Assembly: GCF_003385845.1 (NCBI RefSeq)
Contig: NZ_QRDJ01000008.1
Span: 248,001 to 312,000, forward strand
DNA from: Kushneria indalinina DSM 14324
GTDB lineage: Bacteria > Pseudomonadota > Gammaproteobacteria > Pseudomonadales > Halomonadaceae
DNA: 64,000 nucleotides
Reading direction: 5' to 3'
The position numbers were made by a program, and so were the translations under genes. The notes under the pieces were generated by a model. It searched no databases. It was not told the origin of the DNA and saw only the letters and a list, made by a program, of their open reading frames with translations. Positions 7,292 to 17,380 of this stretch are shown piece by piece. How positions within the stretch are numbered: the first letter of the stretch is position 1; each line of letters begins with the position of its first letter.

Positions 7292-9487
7292 TCAAGGACG
7301 CGCGGCATAGGCATACAGCAGGGTTTCCTGGGCACTGATGGCGGCTTCATCCTTGCCCGGGCAGCGCTTTTCATAGTGGCCGTCCGGCTGCAGCGTCCAG
7401 CTCTGGCAGTTGTCCAGCATGTAGGTATCCAGATCCTTTCTGACCCGTTGGGCGATCTTCTTGTCCAGCAGGGGAAAGCAGGTTTCCACACGCTGGAACA
7501 TGTTGCGCTCCATGAAGTCGGCGCTGGAGCACCAGGTCTCGGACTTGCCGGCGTTGTGAAAGTGAAAAACGCGGGTATGCTCCAGAAAACGGCCCACCAC
7601 CGAGCGCACCGTGATGTTGTCGGACACTCCGGGGACGCCCGGGCGCAGACAGCAAGTGCCACGAATGATCAACTGACAGATAGCACCCGCCTGAGAGGCC
7701 CGGTACAGCGCCTGAATCAGTTTGGGCTCCGTCAGGGAGTTGCACTTGATGGTCAGCATCGCCTTGTGTCCCTTGCGAGCGTGCGCCGTTTCGCGATCGA
7801 TCAGCTCCACCAGCCGACGGTGCAGCGTAAAGGGTGCGTGCAGCAGGTGCTCGGTATGGCGCGGCTCCCCCATGCCCGAGAGTTGCTGAAAGACGTGATG
7901 GACGTCCTCGCACAGCGTTTCGCGCGCCGTGAGCAGGCTGTAGTCGGTATACAGTTTCGCCGTCTTGGAGTGGTAATTGCCGGTGCCCATGTGGGCGTAG
8001 TGGCGAATACGCCCGGCTTCGCGGCGCACGATATGCAGCATCTTGGCGTGGGTCTTGTAGGCCATGACGCCATAGATCACGTTGGCGCCGGCTTCCTGCA
8101 GCCGGGAGGCGAGCGCGATGTTGTCGGCCTCGTCAAAACGGGCGCGCAGCTCGATCACCACGGTGACTTCCTTGCCGCTGCGCGCCGCATCGACCAGCGC
8201 ACTGACTACCCCGGAATCGGAGCCGGTGCGATAGAGCGTCTGCTTGATCGCCAGCACCCCCGGATCACGAGCGGCCTCGGCCAGCCAGTTTTCGATCACG
8301 CCGAACGACTCCCAGGGATGCAGCAGCAAAATATCCTGTCGGCTGATCAGGTCAAACAGGCTCTCATCCTTGCGCAGGGCTTTCGGCAGGCCCGGCACGA
8401 AGGGGTTATAGCGCAGATCGGCGCGCTCGCTGTCACCGATCATGGCCATCAGCCGGCTCAGGTTGACTGGGCCGTCAACCAGATACAGGTCCTCATGGCC
8501 GAGCTGGAACTGCTTGAGCAGAAAGTCGCTCAGATGTGACGGACAGTTGTTGGCCACCTCAAGGCGGACGCCGTCGCCGTAGCGTCTGGCCAGCAGTTCG
8601 CTCTTGAGCGCCGAGGCCAGGTCCGCAACATCTTCGGTGTCCATGGCAAGATCGGCGTTACGGGTCAGGCGAAACTGGTAGCAGCCGCGTACGGTCATGC
8701 CGGGGAAGAGCTGTTCGGCATGGGCATGAATCATCGAGGAGAGAAACACATACTCCTGACACTCCTCGCGCTCCAGCGCCTTTGGCAGTCTTATCAGGCG
8801 GGGCAGGGAGCGCGGCGCCGGGATGATGGCCATGCCGCCTTCACGCCCGAAGGCGTCACGACCTTCCAGCTCGACGATGAAGTTGAGGCTCTTGTTGACC
8901 AGCCGCGGGAAGGGGTGCGACGGGTCCAGCCCGATGGGGCTGATGACCGGCATGATCTCGTCATCGAAATAGGAACTGACCCATTCCCGCTGCGCCTTGT
9001 TCCAGTTGTTGCGGCGCAGAAAATGGATGCCGCGCTCGGCCAGTGCCGGAATCAGCTGGGTATTGAGAATATGGTACTGACGCTCTACCTGCTCATGGGC
9101 AGTGGTGGCAATCTCGTGAAAGATGCTCGAGGTCGAGTGACCGTCCATGCCGGGTTCTTCGTTGCCATAGGCAATACGTCGCTTGAGCCCTGCCACACGA
9201 ATCTCGAAAAACTCATCCAGATTGGACGAAAAGATCAGCAAAAACGTGAGTCGCTCCAGCAGGGGATGGGTCTCATCGAGCGCCTGCTCCAGTACGCGAA
9301 CGTGAAATCTCAGGGTTGACAGTTCGCGGTTGAAGTAGAGTCCGGCATCATCCAGATCACGTGCGGCATTGGCGGCGGCCCGGGCGCGGATACCGGCGTG
9401 CGTGTGGTTGATCCTCAGCGTCGAGGCAGGGTCGTTCTCGGGTGAAGCGGGTGTTTCAGAAGCCGGGTTAGTGGGCATTGATGACAT
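7292..9487 (-). CDS. ppk1: Polyphosphate kinase 1
   Basis: PPK1 transfers the terminal phosphate of ATP onto polyphosphate. The 731-residue protein has the N-terminal helical part (LSTLRFHVRVLEQA, SSNLDEFFEIRVAGLKRRI) and the two phospholipase-D-like domains. The autophosphorylated histidine lies in YKTHAKM, GTGNYHSKTAKLYTDY follows it, and the second conserved histidine is in RFLEHTRVFHFH. All catalytic landmarks are intact. The ATG at 9487 is preceded by GGAGAG with 6-nt spacing, so I prefer it to the ATG 24 nt upstream. hemB is immediately upstream, as in Pseudomonas, but here hemB is a pseudogene. A PhoB-box-like repeat sits 66-83 nt upstream of the start. Confidence 0.95.
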   Translation of the reverse strand: MSSMPTNPASETPASPENDPASTLRINHTHAGIRARAAANAARDLDDAGLYFNRELSTLRFHVRVLEQALDETHPLLERLTFLLIFSSNLDEFFEIRVAGLKRRIAYGNEEPGMDGHSTSSIFHEIATTAHEQVERQYHILNTQLIPALAERGIHFLRRNNWNKAQREWVSSYFDDEIMPVISPIGLDPSHPFPRLVNKSLNFIVELEGRDAFGREGGMAIIPAPRSLPRLIRLPKALEREECQEYVFLSSMIHAHAEQLFPGMTVRGCYQFRLTRNADLAMDTEDVADLASALKSELLARRYGDGVRLEVANNCPSHLSDFLLKQFQLGHEDLYLVDGPVNLSRLMAMIGDSERADLRYNPFVPGLPKALRKDESLFDLISRQDILLLHPWESFGVIENWLAEAARDPGVLAIKQTLYRTGSDSGVVSALVDAARSGKEVTVVIELRARFDEADNIALASRLQEAGANVIYGVMAYKTHAKMLHIVRREAGRIRHYAHMGTGNYHSKTAKLYTDYSLLTARETLCEDVHHVFQQLSGMGEPRHTEHLLHAPFTLHRRLVELIDRETAHARKGHKAMLTIKCNSLTEPKLIQALYRASQAGAICQLIIRGTCCLRPGVPGVSDNITVRSVVGRFLEHTRVFHFHNAGKSETWCSSADFMERNMFQRVETCFPLLDKKIAQRVRKDLDTYMLDNCQSWTLQPDGHYEKRCPGKDEAAISAQETLLYAYAARP

Positions 9488-9552
9488 CGAGAACTCTCCG
9501 GGAAATGACATGCGCCCTCAAAGGACCGCATCCATCAGTGTGGGAAACTCTC

Positions 9553-9570
9553 ATGACGCTTTGATGACAG
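9553..9570 (-). promoter_or_regulatory. PhoB box upstream of ppk1
   Basis: Read on the minus strand the site is CTGTCAT-CAAA-GCGTCAT: one perfect and one 5-of-7 half-site with the canonical 4-nt spacer. It directly abuts the stop codon of the hemB remnant and lies 66-83 nt before the ppk1 ATG, a proper place for a phosphate-starvation promoter. Confidence 0.65.
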
Positions 9571-10570
<1,000 letters not shown>

Positions 10571-10599
10571 GACTGGCCTTCTGAAACGCGCAAATGGCG

Positions 10600-10650
10600 C
10601 GTGCGAATACAACTATAATAGCTGGCCTGTACGGCAGCGGTGACGATTAT
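10600..10650. promoter_or_regulatory. Divergent promoter region between hemB remnant and elbB
   Basis: The intergenic stretch 10571-10736 contains TATAAT at 10614-10619 on the plus strand; the same A/T block reads TATTAT on the minus strand. It could be the -10 of elbB (with a 118-nt leader) or of the old hemB. No convincing -35 hexamer is seen on either strand. Confidence 0.3.
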
Positions 10651-10736
10651 CGTCGCACTCGATCAGGCCCTTCTGGTGCCGGTCGCCACTGTCTGCCCGG
10701 GAAGGCGGATGTCATGTATCTCATGGGAGCAGCAGC

Positions 10737-11405
10737 ATGAAAAAGCGTGTAGCAGTCGTGATTTCCGGATGCGGATGGCTGGATGGTACCGATGTGCAGG
10801 AGCTGACGATGGTGCTGTTGCGCCTGGATCAGCTGGGCCTTGAGTGGAGCTGTTTTGCTCCGGATGTGGCACAGCACCATGTGATCGACCATACCAGCGG
10901 CGAATCCATGGACAGTGAAGGCCGCCACGCCATGGTGGAGTCATGTCGTATGGTGCATGAACGTGTCTATCCGCTGGACAGATTGCAGCCAGCAGAGTTT
11001 GGCGCGATCATTATCCCCGGCGGGCATGGCGCCATCAATCAACTGAGCGATTTTGCCGTCAGTGGCTCTTCCATGCAGGTGCTCGAACAGCTCGTGTCCC
11101 GGCTTCATGAGTTTCATGACGCGCACAAGCCCATCGCGCTAGTCGGCATGGCAGCGCTGCTGGTCCCGAAACTCTTTGAGCAGGCCATCCCGGTGACCCT
11201 GGGGCAGAGTGCCGAGCTTTCCGGCACCATCAGTGCCATGGGGGGGCTGCACAAAAGCGCCGGCGTCGGCGAGATCGTGGTGGATCTCGAACACCGCGTT
11301 CTCACCACGCCCGGCTGGCTCATGGGCAAGCGACCCTCGGACATCGCTCAGGGGCTTTTCAAGCTGGTGGAGCGCGTCAATAGCCTGATGGAACAGTCAC
11401 GCTGA
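10737..11405 (+). CDS. elbB: ElbB-like protein (DJ-1/PfpI superfamily) without the elbow cysteine
   Basis: A 222-residue protein matching E. coli ElbB, a glyoxalase-type DJ-1/PfpI protein. It has the start VAVVISGCGWLDGTDVQE, CFAPD, PGGHGAINQLSDFA, KPIALVGMAALLVPKLF and VLTTPGW. In E. coli ElbB the nucleophile-elbow segment reads PLGFMCIAPAM; here it is PIALVGMAALL, so the cysteine is replaced by glycine. Cysteines elsewhere (SGCG, SCFAPD, VESCRM) do not occupy that position. The fold is probably kept but the usual cysteine-dependent activity should be lost. It converges on tatC with only 29 nt between the stops. Confidence 0.75.
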   Translation: MKKRVAVVISGCGWLDGTDVQELTMVLLRLDQLGLEWSCFAPDVAQHHVIDHTSGESMDSEGRHAMVESCRMVHERVYPLDRLQPAEFGAIIIPGGHGAINQLSDFAVSGSSMQVLEQLVSRLHEFHDAHKPIALVGMAALLVPKLFEQAIPVTLGQSAELSGTISAMGGLHKSAGVGEIVVDLEHRVLTTPGWLMGKRPSDIAQGLFKLVERVNSLMEQSR

Positions 11406-11434
11406 TGGATGGAGCCGCGCCGAGGCGCGGTCTG

Positions 11435-12208
11435 TCAGCTGCCGGTGTCATTCATCTCGACATCGTCGCGACCGCCGCGCGGGCGCCGAATGAGACGAGC
11501 AAAGAGGATGCCGACTTCAAACAGCAGCCACATCGGGCCTGCCAGCAGCGTCTGGGAGATGATGTCGGGCGGTGTCAGCACCATGCCCACGATAAAGCAG
11601 GCAATGACCACATAGGGGCGCTTGGCCGTGAGTGCCTGTACCGTGGTGGCGCCGGTCAACACCAGCAAAAAGGTGGCCACCGGAATCTCGAAGGCCAGCC
11701 CGAACGCCATGAAAAGCTTGAGCACGAAGGAGAGGTAGGCATTGATGTCGGTCATGATTTGCACATCTGCCGGCCCGGCGGTGGTGAAAAACTGAAACAG
11801 CAGCGGAAACACCACGTAGTAGGCAAAGGCGGCCCCGCCATAAAACAGCATGACGCTCGAGCCCAGAATGGGCAGGGCCAGCTTCTTCTCGTTGGCATAA
11901 AGGCCCGGGGCGATAAAGGCCCAAGCCTGATAGAGCACAAAGGGAATGGCCAGAAACAGCGACACGATCAGCGTCAGCTTGAACGGCGCCAGAAAGGGCG
12001 AAGCGACTTCCGTGGCGATCATCTGCGAGCCGGGCGGCAGCAGAGCCATGAGCGGCTCGGCCACAAAGGTATAGATCTGGTTGGAAAAGGCGTACAGCGC
12101 GGCAAACGCCACCACGATAATGATCATGGCGCGCAGCAGTCGCGAACGCAGCTCAATAAGGTGATCGATCAGCGGTGTCTGCGACTGATTATCGTCCTGT
12201 GGGCTCAT
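11435..12208 (-). CDS. tatC: Sec-independent protein translocase TatC
   Basis: TatC is the polytopic inner membrane receptor for twin-arginine signal peptides. The 257-residue protein begins with the typical cytoplasmic segment LIDHLIELRSRLLRAM and contains six hydrophobic segments, with the conserved ASPFLAPFKL and FGLAFEIPV stretches. Its start overlaps the tatB stop by 4 nt, so tatA-tatB-tatC form one operon. PhoX, encoded nearby with a clear RR signal, is a likely client. Confidence 0.95.
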   Translation of the reverse strand: MSPQDDNQSQTPLIDHLIELRSRLLRAMIIIVVAFAALYAFSNQIYTFVAEPLMALLPPGSQMIATEVASPFLAPFKLTLIVSLFLAIPFVLYQAWAFIAPGLYANEKKLALPILGSSVMLFYGGAAFAYYVVFPLLFQFFTTAGPADVQIMTDINAYLSFVLKLFMAFGLAFEIPVATFLLVLTGATTVQALTAKRPYVVIACFIVGMVLTPPDIISQTLLAGPMWLLFEVGILFARLIRRPRGGRDDVEMNDTGS

Positions 12209-12750
12209 CGATCGTGGTTATCCCTGTCATGACGGTCCGATGCCGGTGGTCGAGAGGCGGCGGCATCGGATGGTTTCTGCTCATCGGACGCAGCTTCAGA
12301 GGCCGGTGCCGGGGCGGTTGCCGGGTCAGCGGTATTTGCATGACGATCCGGCGCCGGCGCTGTCGAGGGATCAGCGGTATGCGCGTGGCGGTCCGACGCC
12401 GACTCGGCATCGGATGTCTCTTTCTGTCGGTCCGCTGAGCGATCATCGGAAAGGGCCCTGTCCGAGAGCTTCCGACTGCTGGCAGAGGGATCATCTCCCA
12501 GACTCTCGATATCGTCCCGGGCCTTTTTCAGCCCCTGATCGAAGCGGTCCTGCTGGCTTTTCATCTTGCGCTGCAGCTCTTCGGTTTCGAGCTGAGAGGT
12601 GATTTCCTGCTGCACGCTGGAGACCGTACGCTTGATCTTTCCCAGCCATAGACCGGCCGTACGTGCTGCCGTTGGCAGACGTTCGGGGCCCAGCACCACC
12701 AGAGCAATGGCACCGACCACGATCAGCTCGGGAAAACTGATATCGAACAT
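12205..12750 (-). CDS. tatB: Sec-independent protein translocase TatB
   Basis: A 181-residue protein with the TatB N terminus MFDISFPELIVVGAIALVVL, the GPERLP hinge, an amphipathic helix and a long charged cytoplasmic tail. It forms the signal-peptide receptor with TatC. The tail (from about residue 80) is low complexity and includes two copies of a 15-residue unit, DRHAxTADPxTAPAP. Such tails vary greatly between species. It lies 6 nt after tatA and overlaps tatC by 4 nt. Confidence 0.93.
   Translation of the reverse strand: MFDISFPELIVVGAIALVVLGPERLPTAARTAGLWLGKIKRTVSSVQQEITSQLETEELQRKMKSQQDRFDQGLKKARDDIESLGDDPSASSRKLSDRALSDDRSADRQKETSDAESASDRHAHTADPSTAPAPDRHANTADPATAPAPASEAASDEQKPSDAAASRPPASDRHDRDNHDR
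12304..12393 (-). repeat. 45-bp tandem repeat inside tatB
   Basis: Two imperfect 45-nt copies encode residues 120-149 of TatB (units DRHAHTADPSTAPAP and DRHANTADPATAPAP). The period is a multiple of three, so copy-number change would keep the frame and only alter tail length. Confidence 0.75.
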
Positions 12751-12756
12751 GAAGGA

Positions 12757-13008
12757 TTATTTCCGGGTGTCTTCTTTTTCGCGCGTGTCCGTATGGCTAT
12801 CGATGGTCTCGTTGCCCGGGCTCTCGTCATGCTTGACGCGCTGCTGAGGTTTGCTGGTCGTCTCGTCATCGTCATTGACGGCCTGCTTGAAGCCCTTGAT
12901 GGCGCCACCCAGATCGCCGCCCAGATTGCGAAGCTTCTTCGTACCGAAAATCAGGATGATGATGCCCAGAACGATCAGAAGCTGCCAGATACTGATACCA
13001 CCCAACAT
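12757..13008 (-). CDS. tatA: Sec-independent protein translocase TatA
   Basis: An 83-residue protein: the N-terminal helix [20 protein letters not shown], the hinge, the amphipathic [19 protein letters not shown] and an acidic tail. TatA multimers form the passage for folded Tat substrates. The ATG at 13008 is preceded by GGAG with 7-nt spacing and gives the usual MLGG(I)S start; upstream in-frame codons lack a binding site. First gene of the tat operon, 104 nt after hisE. Confidence 0.94.
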   Translation of the reverse strand: MLGGISIWQLLIVLGIIILIFGTKKLRNLGGDLGGAIKGFKQAVNDDDETTSKPQQRVKHDESPGNETIDSHTDTREKEDTRK

Positions 13009-13112
13009 GGCTTTTCTCCATTGTGTCCGATGGACACGGTCGTTGATAAATCCGGTGCTGTCTTGAACAGCATCCATCATTGTAATGATAAGACAGGTAA
13101 AAGGGGCAAATG

Positions 13113-13451
13113 TTAGCCGTCAGTACGTGACGCCTTTTCCTCAAGCCCCGAAATGCCCTGGCGACGTGCCAGTTCTTCAAGCACGCTGCGATGGTCCAGT
13201 CCCAGATGGGACAGCATGACCAGCGAGTGGAACCAGAGATCGGCCGTTTCACTGATCAGTGCCTGTCGGGCCTGGTCGTCGCCATGTTCGGCATCGCGAG
13301 CGGCAAGAATCGTTTCGACCGATTCTTCGCCCACCTTTTCCAGAATCTTGTTGAGACCGCGCTGGTGCAGACCGGCAACGTAGGACGTATCAGCGTCACC
13401 ATGGCGCCGGTCGGCCAGGCTTTGATCGAGCTGATCGAGAATAGTGCTCAT
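13113..13451 (-). CDS. hisE: Phosphoribosyl-ATP pyrophosphatase HisE
   Basis: A 112-residue all-helical MazG-like enzyme that hydrolyses phosphoribosyl-ATP to phosphoribosyl-AMP in histidine synthesis. The metal-binding motif [15 protein letters not shown] and the [14 protein letters not shown] helix are present. The ATG at 13451 is favoured by its AGGA and by alignment. In Pseudomonas hisI lies next to hisE; here the upstream neighbour is ubiB and no hisI is visible, so the following step (HisI) is encoded elsewhere. Confidence 0.92.
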   Translation of the reverse strand: MSTILDQLDQSLADRRHGDADTSYVAGLHQRGLNKILEKVGEESVETILAARDAEHGDDQARQALISETADLWFHSLVMLSHLGLDHRSVLEELARRQGISGLEEKASRTDG

Positions 13452-13547
13452 TGAAATGGGTTCCTGATGTTTCATGCCAGAGCGTGTTCAGGACGATGGG
13501 AGCTTATATCATCACCGTCCGCAATCTGTCGATGTTATCTGCATCGC

Positions 13548-15176
13548 TCAGCGCCAGATTACCAGGGCCAGCCCGATACCGGCGGCGGCCAGAACGCTCC
13601 AGTGCTGCTGCAGTGCCCACTGCGAAACGGGTTGCCAGGCCAGTGCCCCGGCGATCAGTACCAGACCGATCCGAATCCGTCGCGCGCCCTTGCGTATCCC
13701 CGAAAAGGAGTTTTGCAGGGTCACGAAGGCAGCCGTCTGCTGCTCGCGATGCTTGCGCTCGTTTTCAACCTGAGAGAGGGCCTGGTGGGCCAGTACCGGC
13801 AGCTGGGGAATGCGCTGGGCAAGATCCGGTGCCTGACGCTTGAGCTCTTCCCAGAATCCCTTGGGACCGGCGCGCTCGTGCATCCAGCGCTCCAGAAAGG
13901 GTTTGGCGGTATGCCAAAGATCAAGGTCTGGGTACAGGGTGCGCCCCAATCCTTCAATATTGAGCAGCGTTTTCTGCAAAAGAACCAGCTGCGGCTGCAC
14001 TTCCATATGAAAGCGCTGGGCCGTCTGGAAAAGCCCCATCAGTACCTGGCCAAAGGAGATGTCCTTGAGCGGCTTTTCCAGAATGGGCTCACAGACTGAG
14101 CGGATGGCCGCGGCAAATTCGTTGGCGCGGGTATCTTCACCCACCCAGCCGGACTCGATGTGCAGCATGGCCACTTCGTAATAGTCCTGGCGGAAAAAGG
14201 CGATGATGTTACGCGCCAGATAGTCCTGATCCTCGCGGGTCAGGCTGCCCACGATCCCGCAGTCGATGGCAATGTAGCTCGGATCAAGCGGGTTGCTGAT
14301 GTCAACGAAGATGTTGCCCGGGTGCATGTCGGCATGAAAGAAGTTGTCACGAAACACCTGGGTGAAAAAGATTTCCACGCCGCGCTCGGCGAGCAGACGC
14401 ATGTCGACGCCCTGTGATTCCAGCGCGTCGGTATCGGCCACCGGAACGCCGTTGACCCGCTCCTGGGTCATGACGCGCTTGCGCGTCAGCGGCCAGTAGA
14501 TGGTCGGGACATGTAAAAGCGGGGAGTGCTGGAAGTTACGCTTGAGCTGGGAGGTGTTGGCGGCCTCCTTTTGCAGATCAAGTTCATCAAAGAGCGTGGA
14601 TTCATAGTCCTTGACCACTTCCACTGGGCGCAGGCGCCGGGCCTCGGGCCAGACCTTCAAAAGAACCTTTGCAAAGGTATACAAAAGCGCCATGTCGTTG
14701 CGCATGACGCTGTCGATGCCGGGGCGAATGACCTTGACCACCACCTCTTCACCGGTATGCAAGCGCGCAGCATGGACCTGAGCGATGGAGGCCGAGGCCA
14801 TCGAGTCGGGCTCGAAATGATCAAAAAGCTCACCGACCGGCGCACCCAGCTCTTCCTCGATGATGGTGCGTGCCGTGTCGCTGTGAAAGGGCGGCACCTG
14901 ATCCTGCAATCGCTTGAGTTCGACGGCGATGTCCGGCGGCATCAGATCGCGCCGGGTCGAAAGCATCTGTCCGAACTTGATAAAGATGGGCCCCAGATCT
15001 TCCAGGGCCAGTCGCAGGCGCTCACCGCGCGTCTTGTCCCCTTTCGGGAACAGCCTGATGGGGGCAATGGCCATCAGGAAACGGGCGTAGCCCGGCAGGC
15101 GTTCTCCGGGAATCAGGCTGTCGAGCCGATAACGGGTAACCACCCAGGCAATACGGATCAGGCGCCATAGCGTCAT
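13548..15176 (-). CDS. ubiB: UbiB, atypical kinase-like ubiquinone biosynthesis factor
   Basis: A 542-residue member of the ABC1/ADCK/UbiB family, needed for ubiquinone synthesis and thought to act as an ATPase that helps lipid intermediates reach the Ubi complex. Landmarks: [14 protein letters not shown] (KxGQ motif), the [11 protein letters not shown] loop in place of a normal kinase P-loop, [10 protein letters not shown] and IDCGIVGSL. The last 45 residues are two hydrophobic segments that anchor it in the membrane. The ATG at 15176 shares one base with the ubiJ stop codon, so the two are translationally coupled. Confidence 0.94.
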   Translation of the reverse strand: MTLWRLIRIAWVVTRYRLDSLIPGERLPGYARFLMAIAPIRLFPKGDKTRGERLRLALEDLGPIFIKFGQMLSTRRDLMPPDIAVELKRLQDQVPPFHSDTARTIIEEELGAPVGELFDHFEPDSMASASIAQVHAARLHTGEEVVVKVIRPGIDSVMRNDMALLYTFAKVLLKVWPEARRLRPVEVVKDYESTLFDELDLQKEAANTSQLKRNFQHSPLLHVPTIYWPLTRKRVMTQERVNGVPVADTDALESQGVDMRLLAERGVEIFFTQVFRDNFFHADMHPGNIFVDISNPLDPSYIAIDCGIVGSLTREDQDYLARNIIAFFRQDYYEVAMLHIESGWVGEDTRANEFAAAIRSVCEPILEKPLKDISFGQVLMGLFQTAQRFHMEVQPQLVLLQKTLLNIEGLGRTLYPDLDLWHTAKPFLERWMHERAGPKGFWEELKRQAPDLAQRIPQLPVLAHQALSQVENERKHREQQTAAFVTLQNSFSGIRKGARRIRIGLVLIAGALAWQPVSQWALQQHWSVLAAAGIGLALVIWR

Positions 15177-15811
15177 CAAGAGTGATGCCCTCGCAGACGA
15201 CGGTTGAGACGTTCAAGCCGGGCTTCCAGCCGGTCCGTCGCAATTTCGAGTTCGGTCAGATGGTCGCGGGCGACATCAAAGCGGGCGCGGCCGGCAAGCC
15301 ACTGACCCTCTTCCAGGATGTACTCGCGCAGATCCTGCTCAAGACTTCTTGATGAGTGCACGCCAAAGTGCCCCAGACGTCGCAGACCGGTGGCCAGGCT
15401 GTGGGCCGGTGCCTCACCGAACCACTCGGCAAAGGCGCCTTCCCAGTCGATATCAAGATCCATCAGCAGCTCGCGCGCCTGCATTAAAAGACCCAGCTGC
15501 CCACGCACCACCAGTCTATGGCTGGTCATGAGTGACTGTATCGGCGTGCCGCCCAGCAGGGCACCCAGCGTATCGGCATCGATTTCGATGGTCGTGTCCG
15601 CATCCCGGTCCTCGCCATCGGGGAGGGATGCCAGCGTGAGACCATGAATGTGAAAAATAACCAGCACTTCAATCCGGGGGGATTCAAGTCTCAACAAAAG
15701 GCGCTGACCGGCCATGGCCGACAGACGAGGCGGCGCCGCCGGGTCACGTGAGAGCAGGCGGTTAATGCTTTTCTCGATACCGGCCAGCAGTACGGGGGTG
15801 ATAAAGGACAT
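15176..15811 (-). CDS. ubiJ: UbiJ, SCP2-domain ubiquinone biosynthesis accessory factor
   Basis: A 211-residue protein with an N-terminal sterol-carrier-protein-2-like domain ([48 protein letters not shown]) and a C-terminal coiled coil (about residues 170-205, rich in Glu, Arg and Leu). UbiJ binds ubiquinone intermediates and scaffolds the aerobic Ubi complex. The start at 15811 (MSFITPV) matches the E. coli protein start; an upstream ATG at 15835 would add eight residues. It sits between ubiE and ubiB, the conserved order ubiE-ubiJ-ubiB. Confidence 0.9.
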   Translation of the reverse strand: MSFITPVLLAGIEKSINRLLSRDPAAPPRLSAMAGQRLLLRLESPRIEVLVIFHIHGLTLASLPDGEDRDADTTIEIDADTLGALLGGTPIQSLMTSHRLVVRGQLGLLMQARELLMDLDIDWEGAFAEWFGEAPAHSLATGLRRLGHFGVHSSRSLEQDLREYILEEGQWLAGRARFDVARDHLTELEIATDRLEARLERLNRRLRGHHS

Positions 15812-15936
15812 CAGCAGAACTGCCCTTGTATGCAATGACGAGAAGTCATGAAATACGCGTATGTCATGCCATTAACCCTGTCGGGAAGCGGCCCGGCGGA
15901 TGCTGCCGAACAAAAGGCACCACCCGCGCAGGTCGT

Positions 15937-16683
15937 TCAGAACTTGATACCGCGGTGCAGTGCCACAACACCGCCGGTCATGTTGGTGTACTCGACGCGC
16001 TCAAGCCCTGCATTTTCCATCATGGCCTTGAGGGTCGGCTGATCGGGATGCATGCGGATCGATTCGGCCAGATAGCGATAGGAGTCGGCATCGTTGGCCA
16101 CCCACTTGCCAATGCGGGGCAGGACATGGAAGGAGTACTGGTCATAGACCTTCTCGAAGACCGTGTTGACAGGCTTTGAGAATTCCAGGATCAGCAGTCG
16201 TCCGCCCGGCTTGAGCACGCGCGCCATGGACGCCAGCGCGGCATCCTTGTCGGTGACGTTGCGAAGACCGAAGGCAATGGTGATGCAGTCAAAGGTGTTG
16301 TCGGGGAAGGGCAGGGCCTGAGCATCGGCCTGCACGATTTCAACCTGAGCACCGATACCGCGATCCAGCAGCCGGTCACGTCCGACCTGCAGCATGGCGG
16401 CGTTGATATCGGCCAGTACCACTCGACCGGTGGGGCCGACACGCTCCACGAATTTGGCCGTCAGATCACCGGTGCCGCCGGCAATGTCCAGTACGGCATG
16501 GCCGCGGCGTACGCCCGAACGCTCCAGCGCCACACGCTTCCAGAAGCGATGAACGCCCATCGACATCAGATCGTTCATGATGTCATAGCGGCGTGCCACG
16601 CTATCGAAGACCTGCTCGACGCGGCCGGCCTTCTCCTCGACAGGGACTTCCTCATAGCCGAAGTGCGTTGTCTGCTTGTCCAT
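15937..16683 (-). CDS. ubiE: UbiE, demethylubiquinone/demethylmenaquinone C-methyltransferase
   Basis: A 248-residue SAM-dependent methyltransferase. The UbiE signatures [18 protein letters not shown] and [14 protein letters not shown] (SAM-binding motif I), followed by [15 protein letters not shown] and [15 protein letters not shown], are all present. It methylates the quinone ring at C-2. Usual length, clear start. First gene of the ubiEJB group; the gap to ubiJ is 125 nt. Confidence 0.96.
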   Translation of the reverse strand: MDKQTTHFGYEEVPVEEKAGRVEQVFDSVARRYDIMNDLMSMGVHRFWKRVALERSGVRRGHAVLDIAGGTGDLTAKFVERVGPTGRVVLADINAAMLQVGRDRLLDRGIGAQVEIVQADAQALPFPDNTFDCITIAFGLRNVTDKDAALASMARVLKPGGRLLILEFSKPVNTVFEKVYDQYSFHVLPRIGKWVANDADSYRYLAESIRMHPDQPTLKAMMENAGLERVEYTNMTGGVVALHRGIKF

Positions 16684-16852
16684 GGCGTTCCCCTGTCAGC
16701 GTTTGCAAATTCATGTGTTCTGGCATTGTCGGCGGCGCTGCCTGCCCCGCAGGCATCAGTGCGTTGTCACTCCGGTCGGGAGGGGCGCGCCTGTCGAGAG
16801 CCATTGTAGCTTTCAGGACTTCATTTGTCCTGACGGCGACAAGAGGCTGCGC

Positions 16853-17245
16853 TTATTGGCTCTGCAGCGGTATGCCCAGCGGTTCGCGCGAGGCATTGGC
16901 CTTTTTGAGCTCGTGAAGATAGTCGTCCCACCAAAGCTCGCGGTTTTCGATCATCTCCCAGAGATAGGCGTAGGTGTACAGGCCGCTGTCATGGCCATCA
17001 TCAAAGTGCAGCTTGAGGGCATAGTTGCCCACTGGCGTAATGTTTTTCAGCCCGATGTATTTCATGCCGGTCTGCAAAACGGCCTGCTCCGGGCTGTGGC
17101 CACGGACTTCAGCCGATGGTGAATACACCCGGAGCATTTCGGCGCTGAGGCGAAAGCTCTGCTGCTCACCGTTGATGTCATAGGTCAGCGCCAGCTCGCG
17201 ACTGCGCTGATGGTAGTGAACGCCGGTTGGCATGGGGGCACTCAT
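16853..17245 (-). CDS. DUF971 (gamma-butyrobetaine hydroxylase-like N-terminal domain) protein
   Basis: A 130-residue protein made of a single DUF971 domain: it starts GVHYHQRSRELALTYDINGE, with LRVYSPSAEVRGH, VGNYALKLHFDDGHDSGLY and TYAYLWEM further on. The domain also occurs fused to gamma-butyrobetaine hydroxylase and has been linked to iron-sulfur or scaffold functions; its role alone is not established. It lies between hslU and ubiE, a common Pseudomonas arrangement. Confidence 0.85.
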   Translation of the reverse strand: MSAPMPTGVHYHQRSRELALTYDINGEQQSFRLSAEMLRVYSPSAEVRGHSPEQAVLQTGMKYIGLKNITPVGNYALKLHFDDGHDSGLYTYAYLWEMIENRELWWDDYLHELKKANASREPLGIPLQSQ

Positions 17246-17312
17246 GGGACGTCTCCATGATGTTGAATAGTACTCGATGATGCCCGCTCCGTAAGGAGGC
17301 CGGCATCATGTC

Positions 17313-17343
17313 AAAAAGCGGGCGGCCCATGAACGGGCCGCCC
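17313..17343 (-). terminator. Rho-independent terminator of hslVU
   Basis: On the minus strand GGGCGGCCC pairs with GGGCCGCCC around a 6-nt loop (plus-strand 17320-17343) and is followed by GCTTTTT. It lies 38 nt after the hslU stop and separates hslVU from the DUF971/ubi genes. Confidence 0.8.
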
Positions 17344-17380
17344 TCCAGGATACGCCGTTGGCGTCAAACGATAAAGACGC

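Noticed and set aside
12304-12393. Possible frameshift hotspot in the tatB repeat
   Set aside because: The period is 45 nt, a multiple of three, and the frame is intact.
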